A stretch of DNA of 64,000 bases, from NCBI RefSeq assembly GCF_900129825.1, contig NZ_FQWZ01000004.1, forward strand, positions 317,354 through 381,353, in the 5' to 3' direction. Below, piece after piece: positions 28,429 through 38,055 of the stretch. Origin of the DNA: Hydrocarboniphaga daqingensis. Its GTDB lineage: Bacteria > Pseudomonadota > Gammaproteobacteria > Nevskiales > Nevskiaceae. The notes under the pieces are model-generated. The model searched no databases. It was not told the DNA's origin and saw only the letters and a list, made by a program, of their open reading frames with translations. Within the stretch, counting starts at the first letter, position 1; each line of letters begins with the position of its first letter. The position numbers were made by a program, and so were the translations under genes.

Positions 28429-30947
28429 GCCGAAGGCTCCAGCGCACGGACATCGGCCGCGGTGTCGGCCGACAGAGCGCGTTCGGCCAGATCGCGCAAC
28501 GCGGATTGGTCGACGCTGCGCAGCCGAGCCTTGACGGCGGCGATGTCGCGCGGCGTCATCGACAGCTCCTGCACGCCGAGTCCGGCCAGCAGCATCGCGC
28601 CAAAGGGGTCGCCGGCCAGCCCGCCGCAGACGCCGACCCAGCGCTGGTGGCGCGCCGCGCCGTCGACCGTCATCCGGATCAGCCGCAGCACGGCGGGGTG
28701 CAGGCTGTCCGCCTCGGCAGCCAGCTCCGGGTTTTGACGGTCGATCGCCAGCACGTACTGCGTCAGGTCGTTGGTGCCGATCGAGAAGAAATCGGCATGG
28801 CGTGCCAGCGCATCGGCCTGGATCGCCGCCGCCGGCACTTCGATCATGATGCCCACCGGCACGACCGGCGCCGCCAGTGCGACGCGGATGCGCTCGCAGA
28901 TCTGGCGCAGCGTGATGATCTCCGGCACCGATGTGATCATCGGAAACATGATGCTCAGCGCCGCGCCATCGCGTGCCGCCCGATACAGCGCGCGCAACTG
29001 CGGTTCGAGCAGGTCGGCACGACGCAGCAGCAGCCGCGCGCCGCGCACGCCGAGAAACGGGTTGTCTTCGCGCGGCAGATCCAGATGGGCGACCTGCTTG
29101 TCGCCGCCGATGTCCAGCGCGCGGATGATCAGCGGCCGCCCGCCGAGCGCCGCGGCCATCGCCGTATAGGTTTGGTACTGCTCATCCTCGCTCGGTGTGC
29201 TGCCGCGCTCCAGGAACAGAAACTCGGTGCGCATCAGGCCGACGCCTTCGGCGCCTTGCGACAGCGCCAGCGCGGCTTGCTCGGGCAGGTTGATGTTGGC
29301 GCCGATGTCGATGCGATGGCCGTCGCGGGTCTGCGCCGGCAGGCTGCGTTGCTCGGCTTCGCGGGCGCGTGCGACGCGCTGCTGCTCGATGTACTCGCGC
29401 GCCGATGCCAGGTCGGCCATCGACGGATTCAAATACAGCCGGCCGCTGTGACCATCGATGATCGCCTCCACACCTTCGGCGACGTCCAGCAGCGCGGCAC
29501 CGCCGGCGACCAGTGCCGGCAGCCCGAGCGTCCTCGCCAGAATCGCCGTATGCGACGTCGGCCCGCCGACCGCCGTGGCCAGGCCGACGACCCGCTGCGG
29601 ATCGAGCGTGGCCGTGTCTGACGGTGACAGGTCGGACGCGACCAGAATGCAGTTGGCCGGCAGCGCGCGGTGGGCGTCGCCACCGTGCAGCGTCGGGTCG
29701 ATCTGCGCCAGCACGCGGCGGCCGACATCGCGCAGGTCGGCCGCGCGCCCCGCCAGCACCGCATTGCCGAGCGCCGACAGCTTGCCGGCCATCCGCTCGA
29801 CCGCCTGGTGCCAGCTCCAGGCCACGCCGTGGCCTTCGACCATCAGCTGGCAGGCCAGCGTGATCAGGTCGGTGTCGTTCAGCAGCTCGGCTTGCGCCTT
29901 GAAGATCGCCGCGTCGGCGGCGCCCAAGCGGCGCGCGGTGTCGTCGGCGACCGCCTTGAGCTGCAGCCGTGTTGCACTCAGCGCCTCGTGCAGCTGCTCG
30001 CCGCCTTCGGTCAGCGGTACCGGATGGTCCGGCACCGGTGCCTCGACGGCGGTCAGCCGATGGACGACGCCGATGGCCACGCCGGGGCTGGCGCCGATGC
30101 CGGCGATCGCGGCGGGTCCCTCGGGCGGCGTCCAGCCCTGCACCGGCACGGCCGCGCGGCGGGCGGCCGCCTCGGCATCGGCGATTTCTTGCGCGGTCAG
30201 GCCGTTGATGACCGCCTTCAAGCGCAGCAACGCCGACCCGGCGTCGCGGCCCTCGGCCGAGATCACCACGGCGTCGCCGACGCGCAAGCCCAGTTGCAGC
30301 AGCGACACCAGATTCTTGGCATCGGCCACCTGTTGGCCGGCGCGGACCTGGATGCGGGCACCGAAGCTGCGCGCGGTTTCGACCCAGCGCGATGCGGGCC
30401 GCGCATGCAGGCCGGCCGGGTAGGGCACGGTCCAGTCGAGCCGCTCGGGCAGGTCGTGCACGTCGGTCGTCGGCACGGGATCGGCGCCGTCGGTCGTCAG
30501 CGCGTCGACGATCGCGCCGGCGTCGTCGGTGACAAACAACGTCACCAACCGGGAATGGTTCTGGATCAGCCGCGTCAGCCGCCGCAGGATCGTGATGTGC
30601 TCGTCGGACTGGGCCGCGATCGCGACGATCAAGTGCGCGGTCTGGCCGGGGTTCCATTCGACGCCGGCCGGTACCTGCAGCACCGCAATGCCGTTGCGCC
30701 GCACCAGATGGCGGTCCTCGCCGAGCCCGTGCGGGATGGCAACGCCGTGGCCGAGGAAGGTGTTGGCTACGGCTTCGCGCTTGCTCATGCTGGCGGCATA
30801 CGCCGGGTCGATGCAGCCGGCGGCGATCAGCAGCTGCGCGGCCTGGCGGATCGCGCTTTCCTTGTCGGCGGGCTGAGCGCCGAGGCATACCCGGTCGCGC
30901 GGCATCAGGGCCGTCGACTCGAGGGCGATCAAAGTGTCGGTGAGCAT
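28425..30947 (-). CDS. fruB: Fused PTS fructose EIIA-HPr-EI phosphotransferase
   Basis: Carries phosphate from phosphoenolpyruvate to FruA in one 840-residue polypeptide. EIIA-Fru is at residues 1-150 with His73 in GVAIPHG, HPr at about 170-260 with His181 in YPAGLHARPAS, and Enzyme I from about 285 to 820 with His466 in GGPTSHTA and the PEP-binding segment FFSIGTNDLTQY. The triple fusion is as in the Xanthomonas and Pseudomonas fructose systems. It is the first gene of the operon; a LacI-type operator lies 60-70 bp upstream of its start. Confidence 0.95.
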   Translation of the reverse strand: MLTDTLIALESTALMPRDRVCLGAQPADKESAIRQAAQLLIAAGCIDPAYAASMSKREAVANTFLGHGVAIPHGLGEDRHLVRRNGIAVLQVPAGVEWNPGQTAHLIVAIAAQSDEHITILRRLTRLIQNHSRLVTLFVTDDAGAIVDALTTDGADPVPTTDVHDLPERLDWTVPYPAGLHARPASRWVETARSFGARIQVRAGQQVADAKNLVSLLQLGLRVGDAVVISAEGRDAGSALLRLKAVINGLTAQEIADAEAAARRAAVPVQGWTPPEGPAAIAGIGASPGVAIGVVHRLTAVEAPVPDHPVPLTEGGEQLHEALSATRLQLKAVADDTARRLGAADAAIFKAQAELLNDTDLITLACQLMVEGHGVAWSWHQAVERMAGKLSALGNAVLAGRAADLRDVGRRVLAQIDPTLHGGDAHRALPANCILVASDLSPSDTATLDPQRVVGLATAVGGPTSHTAILARTLGLPALVAGGAALLDVAEGVEAIIDGHSGRLYLNPSMADLASAREYIEQQRVARAREAEQRSLPAQTRDGHRIDIGANINLPEQAALALSQGAEGVGLMRTEFLFLERGSTPSEDEQYQTYTAMAAALGGRPLIIRALDIGGDKQVAHLDLPREDNPFLGVRGARLLLRRADLLEPQLRALYRAARDGAALSIMFPMITSVPEIITLRQICERIRVALAAPVVPVGIMIEVPAAAIQADALARHADFFSIGTNDLTQYVLAIDRQNPELAAEADSLHPAVLRLIRMTVDGAARHQRWVGVCGGLAGDPFGAMLLAGLGVQELSMTPRDIAAVKARLRSVDQSALRDLAERALSADTAADVRALEPSA

Positions 30948-31005
30948 CGCTGGACTCCTCCAGTGCGGGCTGCTCGTGTCGGCAGCGCCTTGTGTGGATG
31001 CGATA

Positions 31006-31019
31006 TGAAATCGTTTTCA
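31006..31019. promoter_or_regulatory. LacI/FruR-type operator upstream of fruB
   Basis: TGAAATCGTTTTCA is a near-perfect 14-bp dyad around a central CG, the shape bound by LacI-family regulators. It lies 59 bp before the fruB start and upstream of the divergent regulator gene. Confidence 0.7.
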
Positions 31020-31105
31020 TGCCATCTGTCAAGCGAAGCCTTCGGGAAATTTCGATGACGGCTTGCTAAGTGCCCGAGTTCCGGCAGAAAATGCTGAAAC
31101 GGAAC

Positions 31106-31119
31106 TGAAAACGATTACA
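31106..31119. promoter_or_regulatory. Second LacI/FruR-type operator, at the regulator gene
   Basis: TGAAAACGATTACA resembles the site at 31006-31019, starts exactly 100 bp from it, and ends 2 bp before the start codon of the LacI-family gene. This suggests autorepression, possibly with looping between the two sites. Confidence 0.65.
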
Positions 31120-31121
31120 CT

Positions 31122-32105
31122 ATGAGCGTCAGCATCAAGGACGTCGCCCGCGCGGCGGGCGTGTCACCGGCGACGGTTTCGCGGGCGCTGGGGCGCGGCC
31201 CGGTCAGTGACGAACTGCGGGCGCAGGTCGAGGCGGCGGTGCGTGCCACCGGCTACCGGCCCAACCTCGCAGCGCGGCGGCTGCGCTCGCAGGACAGCGG
31301 CACGATCGGCTTGATCGTCGCCGACATCCGCAACCCGTTCTTCACGGCCGTGAGTCGCGCGGTCGAGGACAGCGCGTATCGCGCCGGCATGCGCGTGATT
31401 CTGTGCAACACCGATGAAGACCCGGATCGCGAGGCCTCGTATCTGCAACTGATGCACGAAGAACGCGTTACCGGTCTGATCCTGGCGCCGACGCGCGCCT
31501 CGTATGAGCAACTGCCGAAGCGGCAGGTGGACTTTCCGGTGGTGCTGATCGACCGCGCCGGTCCGCCGGGGCTGCACGACAGCGTGGTGCTCGACAACCG
31601 CGAAGCCACGGCGACGCTGGTCGCCCATCTGGTATCGCGTGGCTACCGGCAGATCGGCGGTTTGTTCGGCAATGCCAGCAGCACCGGTGCCGAGCGCCGC
31701 GAGGGTTACGAGGCGGCGATGCGTCAGCACGGCCTGACGCCCGACGCACGCCTGACGGCGCCGTCGTCGGCGGCCGCGCAGCGCGAGATGCAGGACTGGT
31801 TGCGCGCGCCGCAGCGGCCGCGCGCGCTGCTGGTCAGCAACAGCCTGCTGCTGATCGGCGTGATCCGCGCCGCCCGGGCGGCGGGGCTGCGCATTCCGCA
31901 GGACCTGGCGGTGGCCGGCTTCGACAACGAAAGCTGGACCGAGCTGGTCGAGCCCGGCATGACGGTGATCGAACAGCCGGTCGAAGACATCGGCCGCACC
32001 GCGATGTCGCTGCTGTTCGAGCGGCTGAAAACCCCGGGCCTGCCGGTGCGCAAAGTGGTGCTCAGCGGCCGCTGCATCGTCCGCGGCTCGACCGACGCCG
32101 CCTGA
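31122..32105 (+). CDS. LacI-family transcriptional regulator (FruR-like)
   Basis: A 327-residue repressor. Residues 1-45 form the LacI helix-turn-helix (VSIKDVARAAGVSPATVSRAL) with the hinge helix YRPNLAARRLR. The rest is a periplasmic-binding-protein-like sensor domain (GTIGLIVADIRNPFF onward) ending in IVRGST. Divergent from fruB with two LacI-type operators in between, so it very probably controls the fru operon in response to a fructose phosphate. Convergent with the glutathione peroxidase gene 18 bp away. Confidence 0.92.
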   Translation: MSVSIKDVARAAGVSPATVSRALGRGPVSDELRAQVEAAVRATGYRPNLAARRLRSQDSGTIGLIVADIRNPFFTAVSRAVEDSAYRAGMRVILCNTDEDPDREASYLQLMHEERVTGLILAPTRASYEQLPKRQVDFPVVLIDRAGPPGLHDSVVLDNREATATLVAHLVSRGYRQIGGLFGNASSTGAERREGYEAAMRQHGLTPDARLTAPSSAAAQREMQDWLRAPQRPRALLVSNSLLLIGVIRAARAAGLRIPQDLAVAGFDNESWTELVEPGMTVIEQPVEDIGRTAMSLLFERLKTPGLPVRKVVLSGRCIVRGSTDAA

Positions 32106-32123
32106 GGCGGCTGGGGCGCGGGG

Positions 32124-32612
32124 CTAGCCGAGAATCTTGGCGACGTCTTTTTCGATCGACGCGGGCGTGTCGGTCGGTGCATAGCGGGCCACGACATGGC
32201 CGCTGGCATCGACCAGGAACTTGGTGAAGTTCCATTTGATGCCTTCCGTGCCGAGCAGGCCCGGCTTGGTCTGCTTCAGATGCTGATACAGCGGATGCGC
32301 ATCGTCGCCGTTGACCTTGATCTTGGCGAACATCGGAAAGCTGACCTCGTAGTTCAGCGAACAGAAGTTCTTAATCTCGTTTTCGTCACCAGGCTCTTGG
32401 TGACCGAACTGGTCGCAGGGAAAGCCGAGCACGACCAGGCCCTTGTCCTTGAACTTGCGGTACAGCTGCTCCAAGCCCTTGTACTGCGGGGTGAAGCCGC
32501 ACTTGCTGGCGACATTGACGATCAGCAGCAGCTTGCCGCGGTAATCACCCAGCGACTGCGTGTTGCCGTCGATGGTCTTGGCTTCGAATGCGTGGACGCT
32601 GGTGGCGGTCAT
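32124..32612 (-). CDS. Glutathione peroxidase family protein
   Basis: Reduces peroxides with thiol electrons, probably thioredoxin or glutathione. It has 162 residues. The peroxidatic Cys38 lies in NVASKCGFTPQY (a Cys form, no selenocysteine). The family segments VLGFPCDQFGHQEPG and WNFTKFLVD are also present. No signal peptide is seen, so it should be cytoplasmic. It is a single gene with 60 bp to the lipoprotein gene upstream. Confidence 0.95.
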   Translation of the reverse strand: MTATSVHAFEAKTIDGNTQSLGDYRGKLLLIVNVASKCGFTPQYKGLEQLYRKFKDKGLVVLGFPCDQFGHQEPGDENEIKNFCSLNYEVSFPMFAKIKVNGDDAHPLYQHLKQTKPGLLGTEGIKWNFTKFLVDASGHVVARYAPTDTPASIEKDVAKILG

Positions 32613-32672
32613 GGCGTGATTCCTGAGTCGCTTGAATGGGGAGGGCGGACGATGATGCGCCGGCCTGACAGC

Positions 32673-33536
32673 CTATTTCATCATCGAAATGAACGCGCCG
32701 ACCTTCTGGTCGATCATGTCCTTGACGGCCTTTTCGAGCTTGATCTGCAGAGGCTGCGGCAGCGGCTGCGGTGCAGGGTTCGGGAAGTCGGGCAGGTCGG
32801 CATACAGCCTTTCGGCGGGCGCGCTGACCGGATGCAGCAGCTTCCCCGGCTGGCCGGCGATCCGATAGAAATGCACGGTCGAAAACACCGCGGTCTGCTT
32901 GCGCCCCAGAAAGCTGCGCGCGTAGTAACCCGAGCCGGTGATCGTCTGCGACGTGCCGACGATGCCATCGTCTTCTTCCGGGGCGGTGACCACGATCAGC
33001 AGCTTGAGCTGGTTCTGTTTGATGACCGCGTCGAACTCATGCTGCCAGCTGGTTTCGAACTTTCCAGCGTCTTTGTTCCAGCTCTGCTGCCAAATGCGAT
33101 TGTCGCGGATCAGACGCGCGCTCGGACGCACCAGCACCGGCTGATACGGGGTATGCGCCAGGATGCCCTTGCGCAGCGATTCGCTGACGTAGCCGGGGTA
33201 GTCAAACGTGGGCTTGAGCGCGCTGCTGCCGTTGCCGATGCCGGCCGTCCCGGCCGTGACCTGGGCCAGTTCGTTGTCGAGCACCGTCATGATGCCGACG
33301 CGACTGCTGTAGGCCATGCTGGTCAGCGGCGCCGGCATCCAGGCCGGTCGGTCCGGTGAGGCGGCGACGGGTGTTGATCCGGCATTCCCGCCATCCAGGC
33401 GGTGGGCGCAACCGGCTATCGATACGGCCAACAAAGGCAACAGCAGTGCCCAGACCCACGACCACGACAAAGCACGACGTCCAGTCAGCTTCACGGCAAA
33501 CTCCCGGTGGTTGCGACGGCGATCGAGCGCCGTCAT
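32673..33536 (-). CDS. Predicted lipoprotein of unknown function
   Basis: A 287-residue protein. A basic N-terminus and hydrophobic segment (WSWVWALLLPLLAVSIAGC) end in a lipobox with Cys at about residue 43, so it should be lipid-anchored. The mature part has no family I recognise; it contains SRVGIMTVLDNELAQV and a C-terminal EKAVKDMIDQKVGAFISMMK helix. The long pre-signal stretch suggests the real start may be a later codon. Neighbours give no clear functional link. Confidence 0.7.
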   Translation of the reverse strand: MTALDRRRNHREFAVKLTGRRALSWSWVWALLLPLLAVSIAGCAHRLDGGNAGSTPVAASPDRPAWMPAPLTSMAYSSRVGIMTVLDNELAQVTAGTAGIGNGSSALKPTFDYPGYVSESLRKGILAHTPYQPVLVRPSARLIRDNRIWQQSWNKDAGKFETSWQHEFDAVIKQNQLKLLIVVTAPEEDDGIVGTSQTITGSGYYARSFLGRKQTAVFSTVHFYRIAGQPGKLLHPVSAPAERLYADLPDFPNPAPQPLPQPLQIKLEKAVKDMIDQKVGAFISMMK

Positions 33537-33684
33537 CGTTCCCGCCTCATGCAGGGCAGGCTTTTATTGCACAACGACGATCACGTGATCGGTTCGTGCC
33601 GCCGACGGTCCGATCTGGACTGCTCGGCGGCACGCACCCGTGACGCGACCGCGCTTCTCCTCTCCTTTGCGAGCCGAGCGGCTC

Positions 33685-35433
33685 TCAGAAGTTTGCAGCG
33701 TCCAGCTTCATCAGGCCCTCTATGGGGCTCTTGACGTTGTCACACAGCGACGACACCTGCGGCAGCATCCGCGTGGCGAAGAATTCGGCCGTCGCCAGCT
33801 TGCTCTGCTTGAACGCCTCGTCGCTGCTATTGCTGACGGCCTTGGCCATCCGCAGCCAGTTGTAGCCGAGGTAGCACAGCGAGAACGCGCGCAGGTAATC
33901 GGTCGCGCCGAAACCAGCGGCGTCCGGGTTCTGCTTGTAGCTCTCGCGCAGCCAGGCGGTGGTCGATTCGAGCGCTTCGAGCGCCTTCATCAGCGGCCGC
34001 ACCAGATAGCCGACCGGTGCATCGGACTGATTCTCGGCCCGCACGCGGGCAAAGAAGCGCTGCGCCAGACGGCCGTCATGCATCAGCAGCTTGCGGCGCA
34101 CCAGGTCCATCGCCTGGATGCCGTTGGTGCCTTCGTACAGGCACAGGATCTTGGAGTCACGGACGATCTGCTCGACGCCGTGGTCACGGACGAAGCCGTG
34201 GCCGCCGTAGACCTGGATCGCCGTGCTGCCCAACTCGAACGCCGCATCGGTGCAGAAGGCCTTGACCAACGGGGTGTTCAAATCGACCCAGTCCTGGGCC
34301 TCTTCACGCACGGCCGGGTCCGGGTGGTGGTGGGCGATGTCGACGTACATCGCCGTCTCATAGGCCATCACGCGGGCGCCTTCGGTGGTCGCCTTCATCG
34401 TCAGCAGCATGCGGCGCACGTCGGGGAATTCGATGATCTCGGCGCGGCCGTTGCTGGCGCGGCCCTGCTTGCGGTCACGCGCGTAGGCGATCGCGTTCTG
34501 CGTCGCCAGCTCGCACTGTCCCAAGCCCTGGAAGCCGACCATGATGCGCGCCAGATTCATCATGACGAACATGTTCTGGATGCCTTCATTGGGCTTGCCG
34601 ACCAGCCAGCCGGTGGCGCCGTTGAACTGCATCTGACAGGTGCATGAGGCATGGATGCCCATCTTGTGCTCGATGCCGACGCACTCCAGGCGGTTGCGTT
34701 CGCCCAGCGAGCCGTCGTCGTTGACCAAGTACTTGGGCACGACGAACGTCGACAGCCCCTTGACGCCCGGCGGCGAGTCGATCATCCGCGCCAGCACGAA
34801 GTGGACGATGTTGTCGGCCATCGTGTGTTCGCCGCTGGTGATGAAGATCTTGCCGCCTTCGATCGAATAGCTGCCATCGCCGTTGGGCGTGGCCTTGGTC
34901 TTGGCCGCACCGACGTCGGAGCCGGCATTGGGCTCGGTGATGCACATCGTGCCGGTCCATTCGCCGGTCGACAGCTTCGGCAGGTACTTCTGCTTCTGGG
35001 CCTCATCGCCGCTGGCCAGAATCGCTTCGAAGCAGCCGGTGGTCAGGCCCGGATACAACGCGAACGCGACGTTGGCCGAGCACAGCATTTCTTCGACGAC
35101 CTTGGCCAGCGTGAACGGCAGGCCCTGGCCGTCGTACTCCGGCGGGTTGCACAGGCTGACCCAGCCGGCTTCGGAATACTGCTTGTAGGCCTCGGCAAAG
35201 CCGTCGGGCAGCGTCACATTGCCGGCGTTCCAGCGGGCGCCGACGGCATCACCAGGATGGTTCAGCGGCGCGATCGTTCCCTCGATCAATTTGGCCGCTT
35301 CTTCGGCCAGGCCCATCAGCGTGTCGGGCGTGGCTTCGGCCAGCGCCGGCAGCTGCTCGGCGAGTTGGCCCACATTCAGAACGTCATTGAGTACAAAACC
35401 GATTTCGCGCAGCGGCGCCTTGTAGGTTGCCAT
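33685..35433 (-). CDS. Acyl-CoA dehydrogenase (DmdC-like, with extended C-terminal domain)
   Basis: FAD-dependent oxidation of an acyl-CoA thioester. It has 582 residues, longer than standard acyl-CoA dehydrogenases (about 390), because of a C-terminal domain as in 3-methylmercaptopropionyl-CoA dehydrogenase-like enzymes. Seen: the substrate/FAD segment GEWTGTMCITEPNAGSDVG, the TSGEH turn, and the signature YGGHGFVRDHGVEQIVRDSKI with LYEGTNGIQAMDLV. The substrate is unknown; many members act on fatty acyl-CoA rather than methylmercaptopropionyl-CoA. It stands alone and ends about 150 bp before the lipoprotein start. Confidence 0.92.
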   Translation of the reverse strand: MATYKAPLREIGFVLNDVLNVGQLAEQLPALAEATPDTLMGLAEEAAKLIEGTIAPLNHPGDAVGARWNAGNVTLPDGFAEAYKQYSEAGWVSLCNPPEYDGQGLPFTLAKVVEEMLCSANVAFALYPGLTTGCFEAILASGDEAQKQKYLPKLSTGEWTGTMCITEPNAGSDVGAAKTKATPNGDGSYSIEGGKIFITSGEHTMADNIVHFVLARMIDSPPGVKGLSTFVVPKYLVNDDGSLGERNRLECVGIEHKMGIHASCTCQMQFNGATGWLVGKPNEGIQNMFVMMNLARIMVGFQGLGQCELATQNAIAYARDRKQGRASNGRAEIIEFPDVRRMLLTMKATTEGARVMAYETAMYVDIAHHHPDPAVREEAQDWVDLNTPLVKAFCTDAAFELGSTAIQVYGGHGFVRDHGVEQIVRDSKILCLYEGTNGIQAMDLVRRKLLMHDGRLAQRFFARVRAENQSDAPVGYLVRPLMKALEALESTTAWLRESYKQNPDAAGFGATDYLRAFSLCYLGYNWLRMAKAVSNSSDEAFKQSKLATAEFFATRMLPQVSSLCDNVKSPIEGLMKLDAANF

Positions 35434-35520
35434 GGGGGAAACGACCAGAGGGAAATTTGGAGGCCGAAGGCTAGCACACGAGCCCCCCTGCTTTGACCCC
35501 CCGCCGACGCTGCCCAGGAC

Positions 35521-36414
35521 TCAATCGGCGTGGGGCGCAATGCCGTCTGGTATCACCATGACCGCGCGGCGCGCGGTCCCGATCAAACCCTCGCTGACGC
35601 TGCCGCCGAGCAGCCGCTCCAGAGGCTGGCGTCGATGGTGCCCGGTGACCAGAAGATCGGCCCCGATCCGCTCGCACAAGCCTTCGAGTGCCACGTCGGC
35701 GCGGCCGATCAAAAGATGGCACTGGCTACGATCAAAGCCCATTGTTTCGGCGAGGCGCTCGAAGCGGCCGCGCTGCAGCGCTTGCAGTTCCTCGGCCATC
35801 AACGGCGTCGTGCCAACCAATTGCATCGTCGGATCGGCCGGCAGGTCGATGATCGGGTCGACGGCATGTGCCAGGTGCAGTTCGGCGCCGACCGCGTCGG
35901 CGAACCGGCGCGCTTCGTCGACGATGCGCCCGTTGAGCGCCTCTTCCTGATCGGCGGGTCCCGGGTCGACCGCTGCGACGACGCGTTTGGGCAGCGGGCT
36001 CTGGTTTTCGCCGACGACCAGCAACGGTCGAGTCGCATGCCGGGTCAGGAAGGTATCTTCGGCGGTGAACAGCCAGCGGCGCAGCGCCGACTCGCGGCGC
36101 AGCTCTTTGATCGCCAGATCGGGCTGCAGGGCCTCGATGTCGGCCCGCATTGCCTCGTGCAGCGGCTGGCGTGCGATCAGTTCACCCGATACCTCGCGGA
36201 CCTGTCCGGACAGCCGGGCCACGGTGGTGGACAGCCAACTCAGCGCGGCGCCGGGCGGCATCGGGTCGGACGGATCATCAAACGCGCGAAGCAGCAGCAG
36301 CGCCCCGCAGCGCGCGGCGATCGCCTCACCCAAGGCCAGGGCAGCACAGTCGTCGTGTCCGGTCCGGATAATGACCAACAGGCGACGGTAGGACAGGGAT
36401 AGGTCGAGGTTCAT
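35521..36414 (-). CDS. Tandem-domain universal stress protein
   Basis: A 297-residue cytoplasmic protein with two Usp domains in tandem. The first is degenerate (residues 1-140). The second ends with the nucleotide-binding signature GADLLVTGHHRRQPLERLLGGSVSE, near G-2X-G-9X-G(S/T). A role in survival under stress is inferred from the family. It lies 87 bp from the acyl-CoA dehydrogenase start on the same strand. Confidence 0.88.
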   Translation of the reverse strand: MNLDLSLSYRRLLVIIRTGHDDCAALALGEAIAARCGALLLLRAFDDPSDPMPPGAALSWLSTTVARLSGQVREVSGELIARQPLHEAMRADIEALQPDLAIKELRRESALRRWLFTAEDTFLTRHATRPLLVVGENQSPLPKRVVAAVDPGPADQEEALNGRIVDEARRFADAVGAELHLAHAVDPIIDLPADPTMQLVGTTPLMAEELQALQRGRFERLAETMGFDRSQCHLLIGRADVALEGLCERIGADLLVTGHHRRQPLERLLGGSVSEGLIGTARRAVMVIPDGIAPHAD

Positions 36415-36627
36415 GCGGAGACCCTGCGCACGAGCCGAAACAGGCTCGCCGCAACGCTACGCTCGCTAGCTGACTGCCAACCGACCGCAATCCCCGGCCG
36501 GTCCCGGTCATTTGCCGCAGGGCGCCCGCCATCCCCCGGGGTAGCCGGCTTTCCCTGTTCACCATATGCCAGTAGCCTAGTGGACCAACCGGATTGCATC
36601 CGGGCCCTGACTAATTACGAATACAAC

Positions 36628-37194
36628 ATGGCGCAGGACGTGTCTGACAATTTGTTGATCCGCATTGCGCAAGGCGACAGGCGGGCGACACAGGAGTGTA
36701 TCCGCCGGCATGGACCGCTGGTCTGGTCGTTGGCGTTGCGGTCGACGCACGGCCAGAGGGCCGAGGCCGAAGACGCGGTACAGGAGATTTTCATAGAGGT
36801 GTGGCGGTCCGCGGCGAAATACAACCCGGAAAAGGGCAGCGAATCACTGTTCGTCGCGATGATCGCGCGGCGACGGCTGATCGACCGATTTCGGGCACGA
36901 GCGCCAGAGACCGTCGACATTGCCGATGTCGAGCTGCCCTCGGAGGACAGCCCGTCGCATGAGGCCGAAATCGGCGCCGACTACGGCGCGGTACGGCAGG
37001 GGCTGAAACTACTTAAGCCCGAGGAACGTAAGGTGTTGGACCTGGGTTTCGTTTATGGCATGACGCAGTCTGAGATCGTGGAACAGACCGGCATGCCCTT
37101 GGGTACCGTCAAGTCGCATATGCGCCGCGGTTTAATACGGCTGCGTGAGTACATGGGCGTTTCCGTCAATCCCACCAACGGCCAGGAGGCTTGA
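36628..37194 (+). CDS. ECF-type RNA polymerase sigma factor
   Basis: A 188-residue extracytoplasmic-function sigma factor. Region 2 is seen in AEDAVQEIFIEVWRSAAKYNPEKGSE and region 4 in MTQSEIVEQTGMPLGTVKSHMRRGLIRLREY. The ATG at 36628 (MAQDVSDN) is chosen; an in-frame upstream start adds 16 unconserved residues. The anti-sigma gene starts 2 nt after its stop. The anti-sigma partner with a C-terminal RskA-like domain suggests a SigK/RskA-type pair. Confidence 0.92.
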   Translation: MAQDVSDNLLIRIAQGDRRATQECIRRHGPLVWSLALRSTHGQRAEAEDAVQEIFIEVWRSAAKYNPEKGSESLFVAMIARRRLIDRFRARAPETVDIADVELPSEDSPSHEAEIGADYGAVRQGLKLLKPEERKVLDLGFVYGMTQSEIVEQTGMPLGTVKSHMRRGLIRLREYMGVSVNPTNGQEA

Positions 37195-37196
37195 TT

Positions 37197-37952
37197 ATGA
37201 TTCGTAAGCCTTCCACTCCCGAGCATCAAGCAATGCTCGACGACGAGGTGCTGTCGTGGCTGACGCAGGATCGGCGCAGTCAGATCGATTTCAGCCGGCT
37301 CGATGACGAGCAGTTCGAGGCCGAAGCCGCCGCCGCGATGTACTCGCTGGCGCAGCTGGGCACGCTCGAACCGATGCCGGCCTCGCTGACCGACAAGCTG
37401 ATGGCGGCCGCCGATGCGCTGACCCAGCCTGCCGCTGCGCCCACCGCGCCGCGTCGCAGCCTGTGGGCCAGCGTCGGGCTCGCTTGGGGATCGGCAAGCT
37501 TTGCCAGTTTCGTGGCCGTGGCGTTGGCTGTCCGGCTGGCGATGCTGCCTCAGGCGGTCGCTCCCGGTGTCGACGAGCCGCAGATCGCGCTCGACCAGGC
37601 GGCGCACTACCCGGTACAGCCCGGCCCTGATGCTGCCGGCAGCGCCGTTCGCGGCGAAGTCGTCTGGGACCCGCGCAGCAGCGGCGGCTACCTGAAGCTG
37701 CGCGGCTTGCCGGTCAATGATCCGAAGCGCGAGCAGTACCAGCTGTGGGTATTCGACGGCACCCGCGACCAGCGCTACCCGGTCGACGGCGGTCTGTTCA
37801 ACGTGTCGAAGGACGGCGAGCTGGAATTGTGGATTCGCGTGCCGATCCCGGTTCGTAACGCGGCCATGTTCGCGGTCACTGTCGAACAGCCGGGCGGCAC
37901 GGTTGTGTCCGATCGCGGCCGTATCGTCGCTTTGGCCAAAGCGGGCACCTGA
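37197..37952 (+). CDS. RskA-type anti-sigma factor
   Basis: A 251-residue membrane protein that should hold the adjacent sigma factor inactive. Residues 1-95 are cytoplasmic, one membrane segment lies at about 97-117 (WGSASFASFVAVALAVRLAML), and the periplasmic part is an anti-sigma-K factor RskA-like domain (GYLKLRGLPVNDPKREQYQLWVFDGTRDQRYPVDGGLF). An AGGAGG box 7 nt before the ATG decides the start. It is co-transcribed with the sigma gene and followed by a terminator. Confidence 0.9.
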   Translation: MIRKPSTPEHQAMLDDEVLSWLTQDRRSQIDFSRLDDEQFEAEAAAAMYSLAQLGTLEPMPASLTDKLMAAADALTQPAAAPTAPRRSLWASVGLAWGSASFASFVAVALAVRLAMLPQAVAPGVDEPQIALDQAAHYPVQPGPDAAGSAVRGEVVWDPRSSGGYLKLRGLPVNDPKREQYQLWVFDGTRDQRYPVDGGLFNVSKDGELELWIRVPIPVRNAAMFAVTVEQPGGTVVSDRGRIVALAKAGT

Positions 37953-37991
37953 AGCCGCCGCGCGGTCGCGATGCGACCGCTGTATTCCGAG

Positions 37992-38027
37992 ACGCCGCGC
38001 CGCCAACCGGGGGCGCGGCGTTTTTAT
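37992..38027 (+). terminator. Rho-independent terminator after the anti-sigma gene
   Basis: The stem ACGCCGCGCC (37992-38001) pairs with GGCGCGGCGT (38012-38021) and is followed by TTTTTATT. It lies about 40 bp after the anti-sigma stop. Confidence 0.88.
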
Positions 38028-38055
38028 TGAGCCGATGAGGGCCGTGTATCGAGCG

